Positions 1-8,726 of a stretch of 64,000 nucleotides of DNA are shown piece by piece (positions within the stretch are counted from its first letter, which is position 1; every line of letters starts with the position of its first letter). The notes beneath the pieces were generated by a model. That model saw only the letters and a list, made by a program, of their open reading frames with translations. It had not been told where the DNA came from and ran no database searches. Made by a program: the position numbers and the translations under genes. Origin of the DNA: Streptomyces sp. NP160 (GTDB lineage Bacteria; Actinomycetota; Actinomycetes; Actinomycetales; Quadrisphaeraceae); NCBI RefSeq assembly GCF_006335115.1, contig NZ_VDMJ01000017.1, forward strand, positions 315 to 64,314. Reading direction: 5' to 3'.

Positions 1-802
1 CCGCCGCGGGGTGCTCGCGCACCAGGCGCCGGTGCACCACGACGCTCGAGCAGTCGCCCCGGGCGGCGCCCTGCGCCTCGCGCACCACCTGGTCCAACAG
101 CTCCGCCTGGGTCCGCTCGAGGGTCACCAGCTGGGCGTGGGCCGGCCCGTGCTGGGTGGAGCCCCACAGCGACGGCGGCTGCCAGGCGCGCACCGCGGTG
201 ACCTCCGCGCCGCGCGCCGCCGCCGCCTCGAGGGCGAAGCGCAGGGCGCCCCGGGCCGCCGGTGAGCTGTCGGCTCCCACGACGACCCCGCGTCCCGGCG
301 TCGTCGTCCCCCGCTGCGCGGGCCGGACCACCACCACGGGGCAGCGGGCGTGCACCGCCACCTGCGCGCTCGTGGAGCCCAGCAGCAGGTCCGCGAAGGC
401 GCCGTGACCGCGGGAGCCGAGCACCACCAGCCGGGCCGCGCCGCTCTCCTCCAGGAGCACCGGGACGGCGGAGGCCCAGTCGTGGACGGCGCGCGCCACC
501 TCGAGCCCGGGGTGGTCGCTGAGAGCGCGCGCCACGGCCTGGTCCGCCAGCTGCTCACCGAGCCGGCGCAGGTCCGGCGGCGCGAGCAGCGCCCCGGCGG
601 CCTCCGGGCTGGCCACCGGGTGCCAGTCGACGCAGACCACCACGCGCAGGGGCGCTCGCAGCCGCTGCGCCTCCTCGCCGGCCCAGGCCAGCGCGCGCAC
701 CGCGCCCTCGGAGCCGTCGTAGCCCACCACCACGTGGTGCCTGCCGGGCGGTGGTGGGTCCGGCCGCCGGCGGACGTCGCTGCCGTGCTCCGAGGTGGGC
801 AC
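1..802 (-). CDS. Tandem-domain universal stress protein, 3' end outside window
   Basis: Two successive UspA-type domains can be read. The first (about residues 18-165) ends in the ATP-binding loop G-x2-G-x9-G-S (around residues 129-144), so it belongs to the nucleotide-binding Usp class. A second domain begins near residue 170 and runs off the window, so the C-terminus is missing. The GTG start at 802 has a GGAGG ribosome site a few bases upstream. Tandem Usp proteins are cytosolic and commonly induced by stress or hypoxia in actinobacteria. It is divergent from the LuxR-type gene at 1073, with about 270 bp between for both promoters. Family certain; physiological role inferred. Confidence 0.9.
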   Translation of the reverse strand, partial: MPTSEHGSDVRRRPDPPPPGRHHVVVGYDGSEGAVRALAWAGEEAQRLRAPLRVVVCVDWHPVASPEAAGALLAPPDLRRLGEQLADQAVARALSDHPGLEVARAVHDWASAVPVLLEESGAARLVVLGSRGHGAFADLLLGSTSAQVAVHARCPVVVVRPAQRGTTTPGRGVVVGADSSPAARGALRFALEAAAARGAEVTAVRAWQPPSLWGSTQHGPAHAQLVTLERTQAELLDQVVREAQGAARGDCSSVVVHRRLVREHPAA

Positions 803-1072
803 GTCTGGCCTCCCTCCTGCGCCGACCGGGCTCCGTCGCCCGGTCAGGGGACCCGCAGGATACGGCTGCGCCAGGGGCCTGCGGAAGGGGTGGGGCAAGG
901 GGTCTGCCTATGACGCGGCCACTCCGTGCGGGTGACCGCGGGGGCGGCGCCGCGCCCTGCGGCCCACTGCTCGAGCGACAGCGCCGGCTGACGGCCCACG
1001 TTGTCAGCAGCCTCGCAGGTCAGGTCCAGTTGCGGACGGTGATCAATCGTCACCTCTGGTACCTGTTGACGG

Positions 1073-3844
1073 GTGGTCCAAGACCGGGCGGCGCAGCTGG
1101 GCGCCATCACCTCTGCCCTGGCGAGCGCCGCAGCCCGGCGCGGGACGACCGTGGTGGTGGCGGGTCCCCCCGGTGCCGGCTTCACCGCCGTGCTCGAGGC
1201 CTCCGCAGGCGTCGCGCGAGCGCAGCCGCGCTGGTGCGTGGTGCGCGGGCGCGCCGTCCTGGAGGAGGCCGGCATCGGCAACGCCCTCCTGCAGCAGCTG
1301 GTGAGCCCGCTCGTCGAGGAGCTGGACCGCCTCGCGGCCGCCGGGGAGGACCTGGCGCCGGCGCCGCGCGCCGCGCTGAACACCGTGACCGGCTGGGCGG
1401 TGCCGTCACCGGGGCAGGTACCGCTGTCGATGGCTGTGCTCTGGGCGCTGGAGACGGTGTCGCGGCGCCGTCCCGTGCTCGTGGCCGTGGACGACGTCCC
1501 CTGGGCCGACGAGGCCTCGCTGGAGGTGCTGCGCTTCCTGTGCCGGCGCCTGTCGGGGACCTCCGTGTGCCTGCTCCTGGCGGCACCGGGATCCGAGCCC
1601 GCCCTGGACTGGCCCGACGCCGACCGCGTGGTGGAGCTGGCCCCCCTGGACCCCGTCGCGGCGGAGGTGCTCCTGGCCCAGGTGGCTCCGGACTCCGGGC
1701 CGATCGCGCGTGAGCGCGTGCTGCGGCTGGCGGCGGGCCGCCCGCGGCGCCTGGTGGACCTGGGCCGCCTCGCGCAGGCGTCCGCGCCGGCCGGCACGAC
1801 GACGGCCCTGCGCAGCGCGGCGCTGCCGTGGGTGCAGCGGGCCGTGCTCGACCTGGAGGCCCGGCCGGCCGCCGAGCGCCGCAGGCTGCTGGTCGCGGGG
1901 CTCCTCGACGACCCCTCCGGCGCACCGCTGGCGCGCCGCGTGGAGCGCCTGCTCACCGACGGTGGGCGTGCCGCCGGCGTGCACCTCTTCGAGGACCTGC
2001 CCGAGCCGGCGCCCGACCCCCTCCTGGCCGAGCTCGCCGCCGAGGGGGTGGAGCCCGGCGAGCGGGCCACGGCGCACCGGGCCTGGGCGGCCGTGCTGGA
2101 GCCGGTCGCGGCCTCGGCGCGCGCGGAGGGCCGCGCGGAGCTGGCGGCGCGCCTGTCCGGCGAGGCGCTGCGCCAGCAGGCGCTGTCGACGCCGGACGAC
2201 GCCGGCGAGCGCGCCGGCGCCGCGGCACGGCTGCGCTCCGGCGCGGAGGAGCTGCTGCGCCACGACCCGCGCCGCGCTGGTGACCTGCTCGCCCTCGCGG
2301 CGCAGCTGGAGGACGACGACGACGCTCGCCGGGACGACCTGCTGCGCGCCGCGGAGACCGCCTCCGCGCTGGGACGCACCCTGCTCGCCGCCGCGCTCTC
2401 CGAGCGGGCCGGCGGGCCTCGCACCGCCCTGGACGCCGCGCTGGTGGCGCGCACCCGTGCCGCGCGAGCGCTGGTGGTGGGGGAGCGCGAGCGGGCCGTG
2501 GTGGAGCTCGTCGAGGCGCTGGGGCGGTGCGCGGACGCCGCGGCGGAGGACGGCCCCGGTGCTGTCGCTGCCGGTGGTGCGGGCCGGGCGGCGGACGAGG
2601 CGCTGCTGACGGCGGCCGTGCTGTCGGTGGTGGCGCTGCGCGGCACCGGCAGCCCGGCCGCCGAGGCGATCCTGGCCGCGGCGGAGAGGCTGCCCGAGCC
2701 CGTCGCCGGGCAGGTCCGTGCCGTGTCGGCGCTGCTGGTGCCCTGGCAGGACGCCGTCCCGGGCGAGCAGCAGGAGGCGCTCGTGGAGGTCCTCGAGGCG
2801 CTGGACCGCAGCTCCCTGCCGGTGCTGCGGTGGGCGGCGGACGCAGCGCGGGCCCTGGGCCGGGGTGACCTCGTCGGGGCCGTGGGACGGAGCCGGGCGC
2901 CCCACCTGACCGGTCCGGCAGCGGTGGACCTGCACCTGGCGCGCTACGCGGCCCACCTCGACACCTCGATCTCCCGAGCGGAGGAGCACATCGCCCTGGC
3001 GCGTGGCCACCTGCAGCACGCCCCGGAGCTGGCGGCGGCTGTGGCCCAGGCGCAGGCCGTCATCGACGTGGTCCGCTGCTACAGCGCCGCCGACCTCGTC
3101 ACGCCCCTACCAGCCCTGGACGTCCGCACCACGGAGACCGACGGCGCCCGCTGGGCCCACGCGCAGAGCCACCGCCTGCGCGGCGAGGTGCAGCTGGCGG
3201 TGGAGGTCCTGCGCCCGATGTGGCCGGCGGGCCAGGTGCCCAGCACCGGGGCGCTGGTCAGCTCCATCCCGTACGCCACCTCGCTCAAGGAGGCCGGCGC
3301 CGACCCGGCCGAGCTGCGGGCCGTCCTCTCCGAGGTGGCGGCCTGGGCGCAGGGGAGTGCCACACCGCTGGCGCGTGTGAGCCGCCTGCTCTGCTCGGCG
3401 CTGACCAGCGACGACGTGGCCGAGCAGGAGGCGCTCCTGGCGGCTGCCGCGGGCGAGGGCGGCCCGCCGCTCGTCACGGGCACCGCCGAGCTCACGCTCG
3501 GGATGCTGCTGCGCCGGGCGCGACGCGCCGTGGACGCCCGTGGTCCGCTGCAGCGCGCCGTCGACGCGTTCGAGGAGGCCGGGATGCCCGGCTTCGCGCG
3601 GCAGGCGCAGCGCGAGCTCGCGGCCACGGCGCCGCAGCGGCCGCTGCGGCGCGTCGGGTCGCGCGAGCTGACCAGCCAGGAGCGCGAGGTCGCCCACCTC
3701 GCCGCGCAGGGCGCGAGCAACGCCGAGGTGGCCCTCAGCCTGGGCATCAGCTCCCGCACGGTCGCGCACCACCTGCAGAAGGTCTACGCCAAGCTCGAGA
3801 TCCCCGGCCGCCAGCAGCTGGCTGGCCGTCTGGACCGGGTCTGA
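1073..3844 (+). CDS. Large LuxR-family (LAL-like) transcriptional regulator with AAA-type ATPase region
   Basis: A 923-residue protein with an N-terminal STAND/AAA-like ATPase region, a long alanine-rich helical (TPR-like) middle, and a C-terminal LuxR helix-turn-helix (about residues 864-918, containing LTSQEREVA and SSRTVAHHL). Walker B (VDDVPWAD, near residues 140-147) looks intact. The P-loop at residues 31-38 reads GPPGAGFT: the canonical lysine is phenylalanine, so ATP binding may be lost or altered. The GTG at 1073 is fixed by an in-frame TGA six bases upstream. LAL regulators usually activate catabolic or secondary-metabolic genes; the target here is unknown, though the sulfur-scavenging pair at 4325 lies beyond the tRNA. 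Confidence 0.9.
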   Translation: MVQDRAAQLGAITSALASAAARRGTTVVVAGPPGAGFTAVLEASAGVARAQPRWCVVRGRAVLEEAGIGNALLQQLVSPLVEELDRLAAAGEDLAPAPRAALNTVTGWAVPSPGQVPLSMAVLWALETVSRRRPVLVAVDDVPWADEASLEVLRFLCRRLSGTSVCLLLAAPGSEPALDWPDADRVVELAPLDPVAAEVLLAQVAPDSGPIARERVLRLAAGRPRRLVDLGRLAQASAPAGTTTALRSAALPWVQRAVLDLEARPAAERRRLLVAGLLDDPSGAPLARRVERLLTDGGRAAGVHLFEDLPEPAPDPLLAELAAEGVEPGERATAHRAWAAVLEPVAASARAEGRAELAARLSGEALRQQALSTPDDAGERAGAAARLRSGAEELLRHDPRRAGDLLALAAQLEDDDDARRDDLLRAAETASALGRTLLAAALSERAGGPRTALDAALVARTRAARALVVGERERAVVELVEALGRCADAAAEDGPGAVAAGGAGRAADEALLTAAVLSVVALRGTGSPAAEAILAAAERLPEPVAGQVRAVSALLVPWQDAVPGEQQEALVEVLEALDRSSLPVLRWAADAARALGRGDLVGAVGRSRAPHLTGPAAVDLHLARYAAHLDTSISRAEEHIALARGHLQHAPELAAAVAQAQAVIDVVRCYSAADLVTPLPALDVRTTETDGARWAHAQSHRLRGEVQLAVEVLRPMWPAGQVPSTGALVSSIPYATSLKEAGADPAELRAVLSEVAAWAQGSATPLARVSRLLCSALTSDDVAEQEALLAAAAGEGGPPLVTGTAELTLGMLLRRARRAVDARGPLQRAVDAFEEAGMPGFARQAQRELAATAPQRPLRRVGSRELTSQEREVAHLAAQGASNAEVALSLGISSRTVAHHLQKVYAKLEIPGRQQLAGRLDRV

Positions 3845-3911
3845 GGCTGCTCGCGTCGGTGACGCCCCGCCGCACCGGGGGAGGGGGCCCGAGGCCCGGC
3901 CGCCCGGGTGC

Positions 3912-3917
3912 TAATCT
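3912..3917 (+). promoter_or_regulatory. -10 element of tRNA-Leu
   Basis: TAATCT lies 13 bp before the 5' end of the mature tRNA and fits the actinobacterial TANNNT -10 pattern. No convincing -35 box is visible. Confidence 0.45.
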
Positions 3918-3930
3918 CGTCCACGCACTC

Positions 3931-4018
3931 GTCCGGGTGGCGGAATAGGCAGACGCGCTAGCTTGAGGTGCTAGTGCCCGTATAGGGCGTGGGGGTTCAA
4001 GTCCCCCCTCGGACACCA
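3931..4018 (+). tRNA. tRNA-Leu (anticodon GAG)
   Basis: An 88-nt class II tRNA. The acceptor arm GTCCGGG pairs with CTCGGAC (one G-T pair). The anticodon stem CTAGC/GCTAG encloses loop TTGAGGT, giving anticodon GAG for CUC leucine codons. A long variable arm (GTGCCCGTATAGGGCGT) is typical of tRNA-Leu, the T-arm contains GGTTCAA, and the 3' CCA is encoded. The discriminator base is A, as expected for leucine. Confidence 0.97.
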
Positions 4019-4324
4019 TCTGATCATGCTCTGACCAGCGAGTTCTGCGCTGGGCGCTCCTCGAAACCGGCACTGTGTGCATCTCGTGTGCAGTTGTGCT
4101 CCGGAAGCCTCCGGGCAGCTGCCTCGGGGTGTGCTCGCGCCGTCGTCGTCTCTGGAGCCCGTGGCCTGATCGCCGCCGGCCGAGGCCGGCGGCGGAAGGA
4201 GCCCCCATGGCCCGCCGGTCGACCACCCCGATCACCACCCCGCGCACTGCACCTGGCAGGCGGTCGACCGCCAGGACCGCACCTTCCCGTTGACTTCCGC
4301 CCACGGGGCGCGGAGGGTCTCGAC
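4019..4324 (+). promoter_or_regulatory. Leader region upstream of the sulfur-acquisition pair, with hairpin and short ORF
   Basis: This 306-bp stretch holds a near-perfect inverted repeat at 4171-4194 (arms CGCCGCCGGCC and GGCCGGCGGCG). It is immediately followed by a strong ribosome site (GAAGGAG) and an ATG at 4207 opening a 28-codon ORF to 4293. A longer GTG-started frame from 4075 in the same phase carries four early cysteine codons. Then comes the GGAGG site of the downstream gene. No SAM-IV core (conserved GGCAACC) is present. Role as attenuator or leader peptide is speculative. Confidence 0.35.
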
Positions 4325-5599
4325 ATGGCTGACAACGTGTCGTCCGGCGAGCCACGTTGGTCGGACGACACGTTCGACCTCCTCCTCGATGAGGCCCGTG
4401 AGGGTGCCGCCGAGCGCGAGCGCCGACGTGACCTCCCGCACGACCTGGTCCGCCGACTCACCGCGGCCGGGTTCAGCAGTGCGCGCGTCCCCGCCGAGGC
4501 AGGGGGAGAGGGCGTCACCCTCGAGGAGCTCTTCGACAGGCTGGTGCGCTTGGCCGCGGCCGACTCCAGCGTGGCGCACCTGTTCCGAGGCCACCTCGCG
4601 TTCGTGGAGCAGCAGCACCTCGACGTCGACGTCGATCGCCGGTCGCGGTGGTACGCCCGGGTGCTGCAGGGCGACCTGGTCGGCAACGCGCAGTCCGAGG
4701 TCTCGGGTACCTCCGACCTGTCCACCACCCTCACCGGCTGCCTGGCCCCGGACGGTTCAGGCGACCTGCGGCTCGACGGCCGCAAGTACTACACGACGGG
4801 CACCCTCTACGCGGATTGGATCGACCTGTCAGCGGTCTCCTCCGCCCACGGCGACCGACCGGTGCAGCTCTTCGTGCGCACCGACGCCGAGGGCGTCGAG
4901 GTGGTCGACGACTGGGCCGGCTTCGGCCAGCAGCTCACCGGCAGCGGCACCACCACCTTCACGCACGTGGCCGTCGACCCGGCCGACGTGAGGTCCGACC
5001 CCGAGGAGGCCGGCCGACACGCCTACCTCATGGGCTTCTTCCAGCTGGTGCTCCTAGCCGTCGTGGCCGGCATCGGGCGCGCCGCCGTCGACGATGCCGT
5101 CGCCTTCGTCCGGCCGCGCTCGCGGATCTTCGGGCACGCCGGGGTGTCGCTGCCCCGCGAGGACCCTCTCGTGCAGTCGGTGGTCGGCGGTCTGTCGGCC
5201 ACCGCTTCGGCCGCCCGCGCCGTCGTGCTGCAGTGTGCGCGGGAGCTGGACGCCGGACTCGCCCTGCACCTGCGCACGCGCGCCTCCGACGGCACCAGCA
5301 GCCCGAAGGCGCTGGAGGCGCTCGTCGCGGCGCAGCTGGAGGTCTACAAGGCCCAGCAGGTGGTGCTGCCGATGGTGGTGGGTGCCACGAGCGAGCTGTT
5401 CGAGGTGGGCGGCGCCTCTTCGGTCGACCTCGGCCGGGCGCTCGACCGCCACTGGCGCAACGCCCGCACCGTCGCCACCCACAACCCCGCTGTCCAGCGC
5501 CGCCGCGCCATCGGCGACTTTGAGCTGAACGGCACCGCCCCGGTCTTCAGCCCGAGCCCGGACGCCCCGGGCAGCCAGCACGGAGGACGCGCCACGTGA
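4325..5599 (+). CDS. SfnB/DszC-like acyl-CoA-dehydrogenase-fold flavoprotein (sulfur acquisition)
   Basis: A 424-residue protein with the acyl-CoA dehydrogenase fold. Features shared with SfnB-type sulfur-acquisition oxidoreductases and flavin-dependent DszC-like monooxygenases include NAQSE (near 121), DGRKYYTTG, VVDDWAGFGQ, and RHWRNARTVATHNP followed by an ELNGT tail. Such enzymes use reduced flavin to oxidise sulfones or related organosulfur compounds when sulfate is scarce. The ATG at 4325 follows a GGAGG site; a longer reading frame from 3989 overlaps the tRNA and is not credible. It is translationally coupled (GTGA overlap) to the LLM monooxygenase at 5596. Substrate cannot be read from sequence. 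Confidence 0.85.
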   Translation: MADNVSSGEPRWSDDTFDLLLDEAREGAAERERRRDLPHDLVRRLTAAGFSSARVPAEAGGEGVTLEELFDRLVRLAAADSSVAHLFRGHLAFVEQQHLDVDVDRRSRWYARVLQGDLVGNAQSEVSGTSDLSTTLTGCLAPDGSGDLRLDGRKYYTTGTLYADWIDLSAVSSAHGDRPVQLFVRTDAEGVEVVDDWAGFGQQLTGSGTTTFTHVAVDPADVRSDPEEAGRHAYLMGFFQLVLLAVVAGIGRAAVDDAVAFVRPRSRIFGHAGVSLPREDPLVQSVVGGLSATASAARAVVLQCARELDAGLALHLRTRASDGTSSPKALEALVAAQLEVYKAQQVVLPMVVGATSELFEVGGASSVDLGRALDRHWRNARTVATHNPAVQRRRAIGDFELNGTAPVFSPSPDAPGSQHGGRAT

Positions 5600-6963
5600 G
5601 CGAGCCCAAGCAGCTGCTCCTCAACCTCTTCGAGATGGGCGCCCCCGGGCACATCACCCACGGCATGTGGCGCCAGGAGGGCAACCAGCGACAGCGCTAC
5701 GCGGATCTGTCCTACTGGACGGAACTGGCGCAGCTGCTCGAGCACGGCGGCTTCGACGCCGTCTTCCTCGCAGACGTCCTCGGCGGCTACGACGTGCACA
5801 CCGGGTCTCTCGCGCCCGCGCTGCGCATGGGGCTGCAGATCCCCCAGGTCGACCCCTCGGTGCTGGTCCCGGCGATGGCGGTGGTCACCGACCACCTCGG
5901 CTTCGGGCTGACGGCATCCACGACGTACGAGCCGCCCTTCTCCTTCGCCCGCCGCATCAGCAGCCTCGACCTGCTCACCCGCGGCAGGGTCGCCTGGAAC
6001 GTCGTCACGAGCTACCTGCCCGGGGCCGCGCGGAACTTCGGGCTGGCCGACCAGATCGACCACGACACCCGGTACGCCATCGCCGAGGAGTTCCTCCAGG
6101 TCACCTACGCGCTGTGGGAGGGCTCGTGGGACGACGACGCCGTGCTCGCCGATGCCGAGGCCGGTGTCTACACCCGTCCGGACGGAGTGAGGCCGATCGA
6201 CCACGTCGGACAGCACTTCCGCGTGGCCGGCCCCCACCTCGTCGAGCCCACTCCTCAGCGCACGCCGCTGCTGTACCAGGCCACGGCGTCGTCGGCGGGC
6301 ATCGCGCTCGCCGGTCGGCACGCCGAAGTGGTCTTCACCGGCGGCCCGAACCCCGGTGTCGTGCGCCGCACCGCTGAGGGCGCGCGCGCGGCGGCCGAGC
6401 GCGAGGGGCGCCGCCGCGAGGACGTCCGCTTCGTGGTGCAGGCCGCGATCATCACTGGCCGGAACGACGACCAGGTGGCGGAGAAGCTGGCGCGCTACCG
6501 CGCCACCACCGACCCGCAGGGCAAGTTCGTGCACATGAGCGTGCCGTTCGACGCGCCCTCGCACCCGGTGGACCGCACGGTGAGGGAGGCCCTGCTCGCC
6601 GAGGGCCGCGACGACCTCGTGGCTGCCGGTGGTCTGCCGATGGACATCACCGTCGGCCAGCTGGCCACCGGCATCGACGAGGCCTGGCAGCAGCACTTCT
6701 TCGTGGCCGGCACGCCGGACGTGGTGGCCGACGAGGTGGAGCGGTGGCTGGACGAGGAGGGGATCGACGGCATCAACCTGCGCCAGTACCACTCCACGGA
6801 GACCGCCCGGGACTTCGTGGAGCTCGTCGCCCCCGAGCTGCGGCGGCGCGGGCGGCTGCGGGAGGAGTACGAGCCCGGGCAGACGCTGCGGGAGCGGACC
6901 ACCGGCGGGGGCCCCCGCCTGCCGGACACGCACCCGGCGGCGCGGTACCGGAGCGGGCGCTGA
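5596..6963 (+). CDS. LLM-class FMNH2-dependent monooxygenase (NtaA/SnaA/DszA type)
   Basis: A 455-residue luciferase-like TIM-barrel protein of the NtaA/SnaA/DszA branch. Seen: N-terminal LFEMGAPGHITHGMWR, the SSLDLLTRGRVAWNVVTS segment with ARNFG, the SSAGIALAGRHAEVVF segment, and the C-terminal VELVAPELRRRG motif with a DTHPAARYR tail. Family members oxidise chelators, sulfones or sulfonates using FMNH2 supplied by a separate reductase, which is not present here. The GTG start overlaps the previous stop by four bases, so it is an operon partner of the SfnB-like protein. Two related proteins, one intact (22727) and one a remnant (30036), occur in this window. Confidence 0.88.
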   Translation: MSEPKQLLLNLFEMGAPGHITHGMWRQEGNQRQRYADLSYWTELAQLLEHGGFDAVFLADVLGGYDVHTGSLAPALRMGLQIPQVDPSVLVPAMAVVTDHLGFGLTASTTYEPPFSFARRISSLDLLTRGRVAWNVVTSYLPGAARNFGLADQIDHDTRYAIAEEFLQVTYALWEGSWDDDAVLADAEAGVYTRPDGVRPIDHVGQHFRVAGPHLVEPTPQRTPLLYQATASSAGIALAGRHAEVVFTGGPNPGVVRRTAEGARAAAEREGRRREDVRFVVQAAIITGRNDDQVAEKLARYRATTDPQGKFVHMSVPFDAPSHPVDRTVREALLAEGRDDLVAAGGLPMDITVGQLATGIDEAWQQHFFVAGTPDVVADEVERWLDEEGIDGINLRQYHSTETARDFVELVAPELRRRGRLREEYEPGQTLRERTTGGGPRLPDTHPAARYRSGR

Positions 6964-6975
6964 GCCCCCGCGGGG

Positions 6976-7836
6976 TCAGCGCACGGCACCCAGCGTCAGC
7001 CCGTTGACCAGCCTCCGCTGCGCCAGGGCGAAGACCACGAGCAGCGGCAAGGACGTCAGCACCGCCAGCGCCATCAGCGTGTTCCAGCTGGTGGAGTACG
7101 TGGAGTTCTGCTGCGCAAGCAGGCCGCTCACCGGCTGCACCACGCCCTGCGGCAGGAAGTTGATGGCGTACACGAACTCGCCCCACGTGGTGATGAAGAC
7201 GACGAGGGCCACGGTGGCGACGCCGTTGCCCATCATCGGGAGGGTGATCCGCCGGAAGCTCTGCCAGGCGCTGGCGCCGTCGATGGCGGCTGCCTCGTAG
7301 AGGACCACGGGCACGGACAGGGCGAACGGCCGCAGGATCATCACCGCGAACGGCAGCAGCAGGGCGACGTCGGCGAGGATGAGGCCGCCCAGAGAGCCGA
7401 GCAGCCCCCACCGCGCCAGCACGCTGTACAACGGGATGACGGTCATGGGCTGCGGCACCATCTGCAGCACGAGCAGCGCGGCGAGCACCACCGCGGCGAC
7501 CTTGACCCAGCGCGGCGTGGTGCGCCGGGCCAGGGCGAACGCGGCCGGTACCCCCAGCGCGAGGATCACGGCGGTGACCACCGCGGCGATCTGCAGCGAG
7601 GTGAGCACCGCGCCCCACGCGTCGCTCAGAAGGTCCGCGTACGTGGTGAGCGTAGGCGTGAACACCAGCGAGTTCGGCTCGCGCAGCACCTGCCCGTTCG
7701 TCTTCAACGAGGTGAGCACCACCCACAGGAGCGGCAGCAGGTAGGCCAGCCCGAGCAGCACACGCAGCGCCGCGTTCACAGGCGTGGGCCGCGTCCCCAC
7801 GGCGCCGGTGCTCCGAGCCGGCCGGCGTCGGCTCAC
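6976..7836 (-). CDS. Carbohydrate-type ABC transporter permease (MalG-like)
   Basis: A 286-residue integral membrane protein with about six transmembrane helices and the inner-membrane EAA loop (EAAAIDGASAWQSFRRITLP) of MalG-type permeases. The GTG start at 7836 overlaps the stop of the upstream permease by four bases (GTGA). It is the last gene of a three-gene minus-strand operon (binding protein, permease, permease). There is no ATPase gene, so it probably shares a housekeeping MsiK-like ATPase, as is common for actinobacterial CUT1 systems (family knowledge). Confidence 0.92.
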   Translation of the reverse strand: MSRRRPARSTGAVGTRPTPVNAALRVLLGLAYLLPLLWVVLTSLKTNGQVLREPNSLVFTPTLTTYADLLSDAWGAVLTSLQIAAVVTAVILALGVPAAFALARRTTPRWVKVAAVVLAALLVLQMVPQPMTVIPLYSVLARWGLLGSLGGLILADVALLLPFAVMILRPFALSVPVVLYEAAAIDGASAWQSFRRITLPMMGNGVATVALVVFITTWGEFVYAINFLPQGVVQPVSGLLAQQNSTYSTSWNTLMALAVLTSLPLLVVFALAQRRLVNGLTLGAVR

Positions 7837-8726
7837 GACTCCTCCTCGGCGCGCACGCTGCGGACGTAGGGCACGGCGAGCAGCGCCACGAAGAGCATCG
7901 AGACCACGGCGAGGGTGGCGCCCGTGCTCATGTCGAAGGTGGTGAAGGCCTCCTCGTAGGAGGCCACCGGGAGCGTCCTCGTGCTGGTGCCGGGACCACC
8001 GCGCGTCATGACGTAGAAGAAGTCGAAGCTCTTGAACGCGTAGACCGCGGTGAGGATGGCGAGGATCCACAGCGTGGGGCGCAGCAGCGGCAGGACCACC
8101 TGGAAGCGGGTGCGCCACGGGCCTGCGCCGTCGAGCGCGGCGGCCTCGAGGAGCTCGGTCGGGATGGCGAGCAGCCCCCCGCGCAGGACGAGGGCGGAGA
8201 AGGGGAGCGCGGCCCAGGCCACCACGCCGGACACCGACCAGAGCGCCATCGCCGGGGAGCTCAGCCACCCGACCGGTCCGAGGCCGACCAGGCCGAGCAG
8301 GCCGTTGAGGGCACCGGTGTCGGTGAGCAGGAACTTCCAGGTGCTGCCCGAGACGATCGGGGGCAGGGCCCACACGAAGACCATGACGGACAGGACGACG
8401 CTGCTCAGGCGCCCTCTGACCTGCAGCAGCGAGGCGGCCCAGAAGCCGAGCACCAGGTTGGAGGCCAGCAGCACCCCCGTGACGATGGCGGTGCGCCCGA
8501 CCGCCTCCCACAGCGCGGCCCCACCGAGCGCCTCGGCGTAGTTGGCCAGCCCCACGAACGGCCAGTCGCCGACGATGTTGGTGGGGCCGACGTCCGACAG
8601 GGACATCCGGACCAGCACCACGAGCGGCCACACCGCCAGCGCCGCGAGGAGCAGCACGGCGGGCACCAGGAAGACCGCCGGGGGCCGACGCACCGGCCCC
8701 CGGCGGTGGACCTCGGGCGAGGTCAC
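7833..8726 (-). CDS. Carbohydrate-type ABC transporter permease (MalF/UgpA-like)
   Basis: A 297-residue permease with six predicted membrane helices and the EAA loop (LLEAAALDGAGPWRTRFQVV). It is the MalF-type partner of the permease at 6976. The GTG start at 8726 overlaps the stop of the binding-protein gene by four bases, so all three genes are translationally coupled. A longer frame upstream lies antisense to nothing useful and inside the binding-protein gene in another phase, so it is rejected. Confidence 0.92.
   Translation of the reverse strand: MTSPEVHRRGPVRRPPAVFLVPAVLLLAALAVWPLVVLVRMSLSDVGPTNIVGDWPFVGLANYAEALGGAALWEAVGRTAIVTGVLLASNLVLGFWAASLLQVRGRLSSVVLSVMVFVWALPPIVSGSTWKFLLTDTGALNGLLGLVGLGPVGWLSSPAMALWSVSGVVAWAALPFSALVLRGGLLAIPTELLEAAALDGAGPWRTRFQVVLPLLRPTLWILAILTAVYAFKSFDFFYVMTRGGPGTSTRTLPVASYEEAFTTFDMSTGATLAVVSMLFVALLAVPYVRSVRAEEES

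Noticed and set aside
844-2646. Long minus-strand frames opposite the LuxR-type gene
   Set aside because: Ser/Arg/Ala-rich shadows with no family similarity; the plus-strand frame has ATPase and LuxR domains.
3931-4018. tRNA-Leu as an integration site of a genomic island
   Set aside because: No integrase gene and no repeat of the tRNA 3' end could be seen in the window.
4019-4200. Possible fifth SAM-IV riboswitch before the SfnB-like gene
   Set aside because: There is a superficially similar CATG...CCAGC stretch, but the conserved GGCAACC and GAGCCCTGGCT segments and the P1 closing strand are missing.
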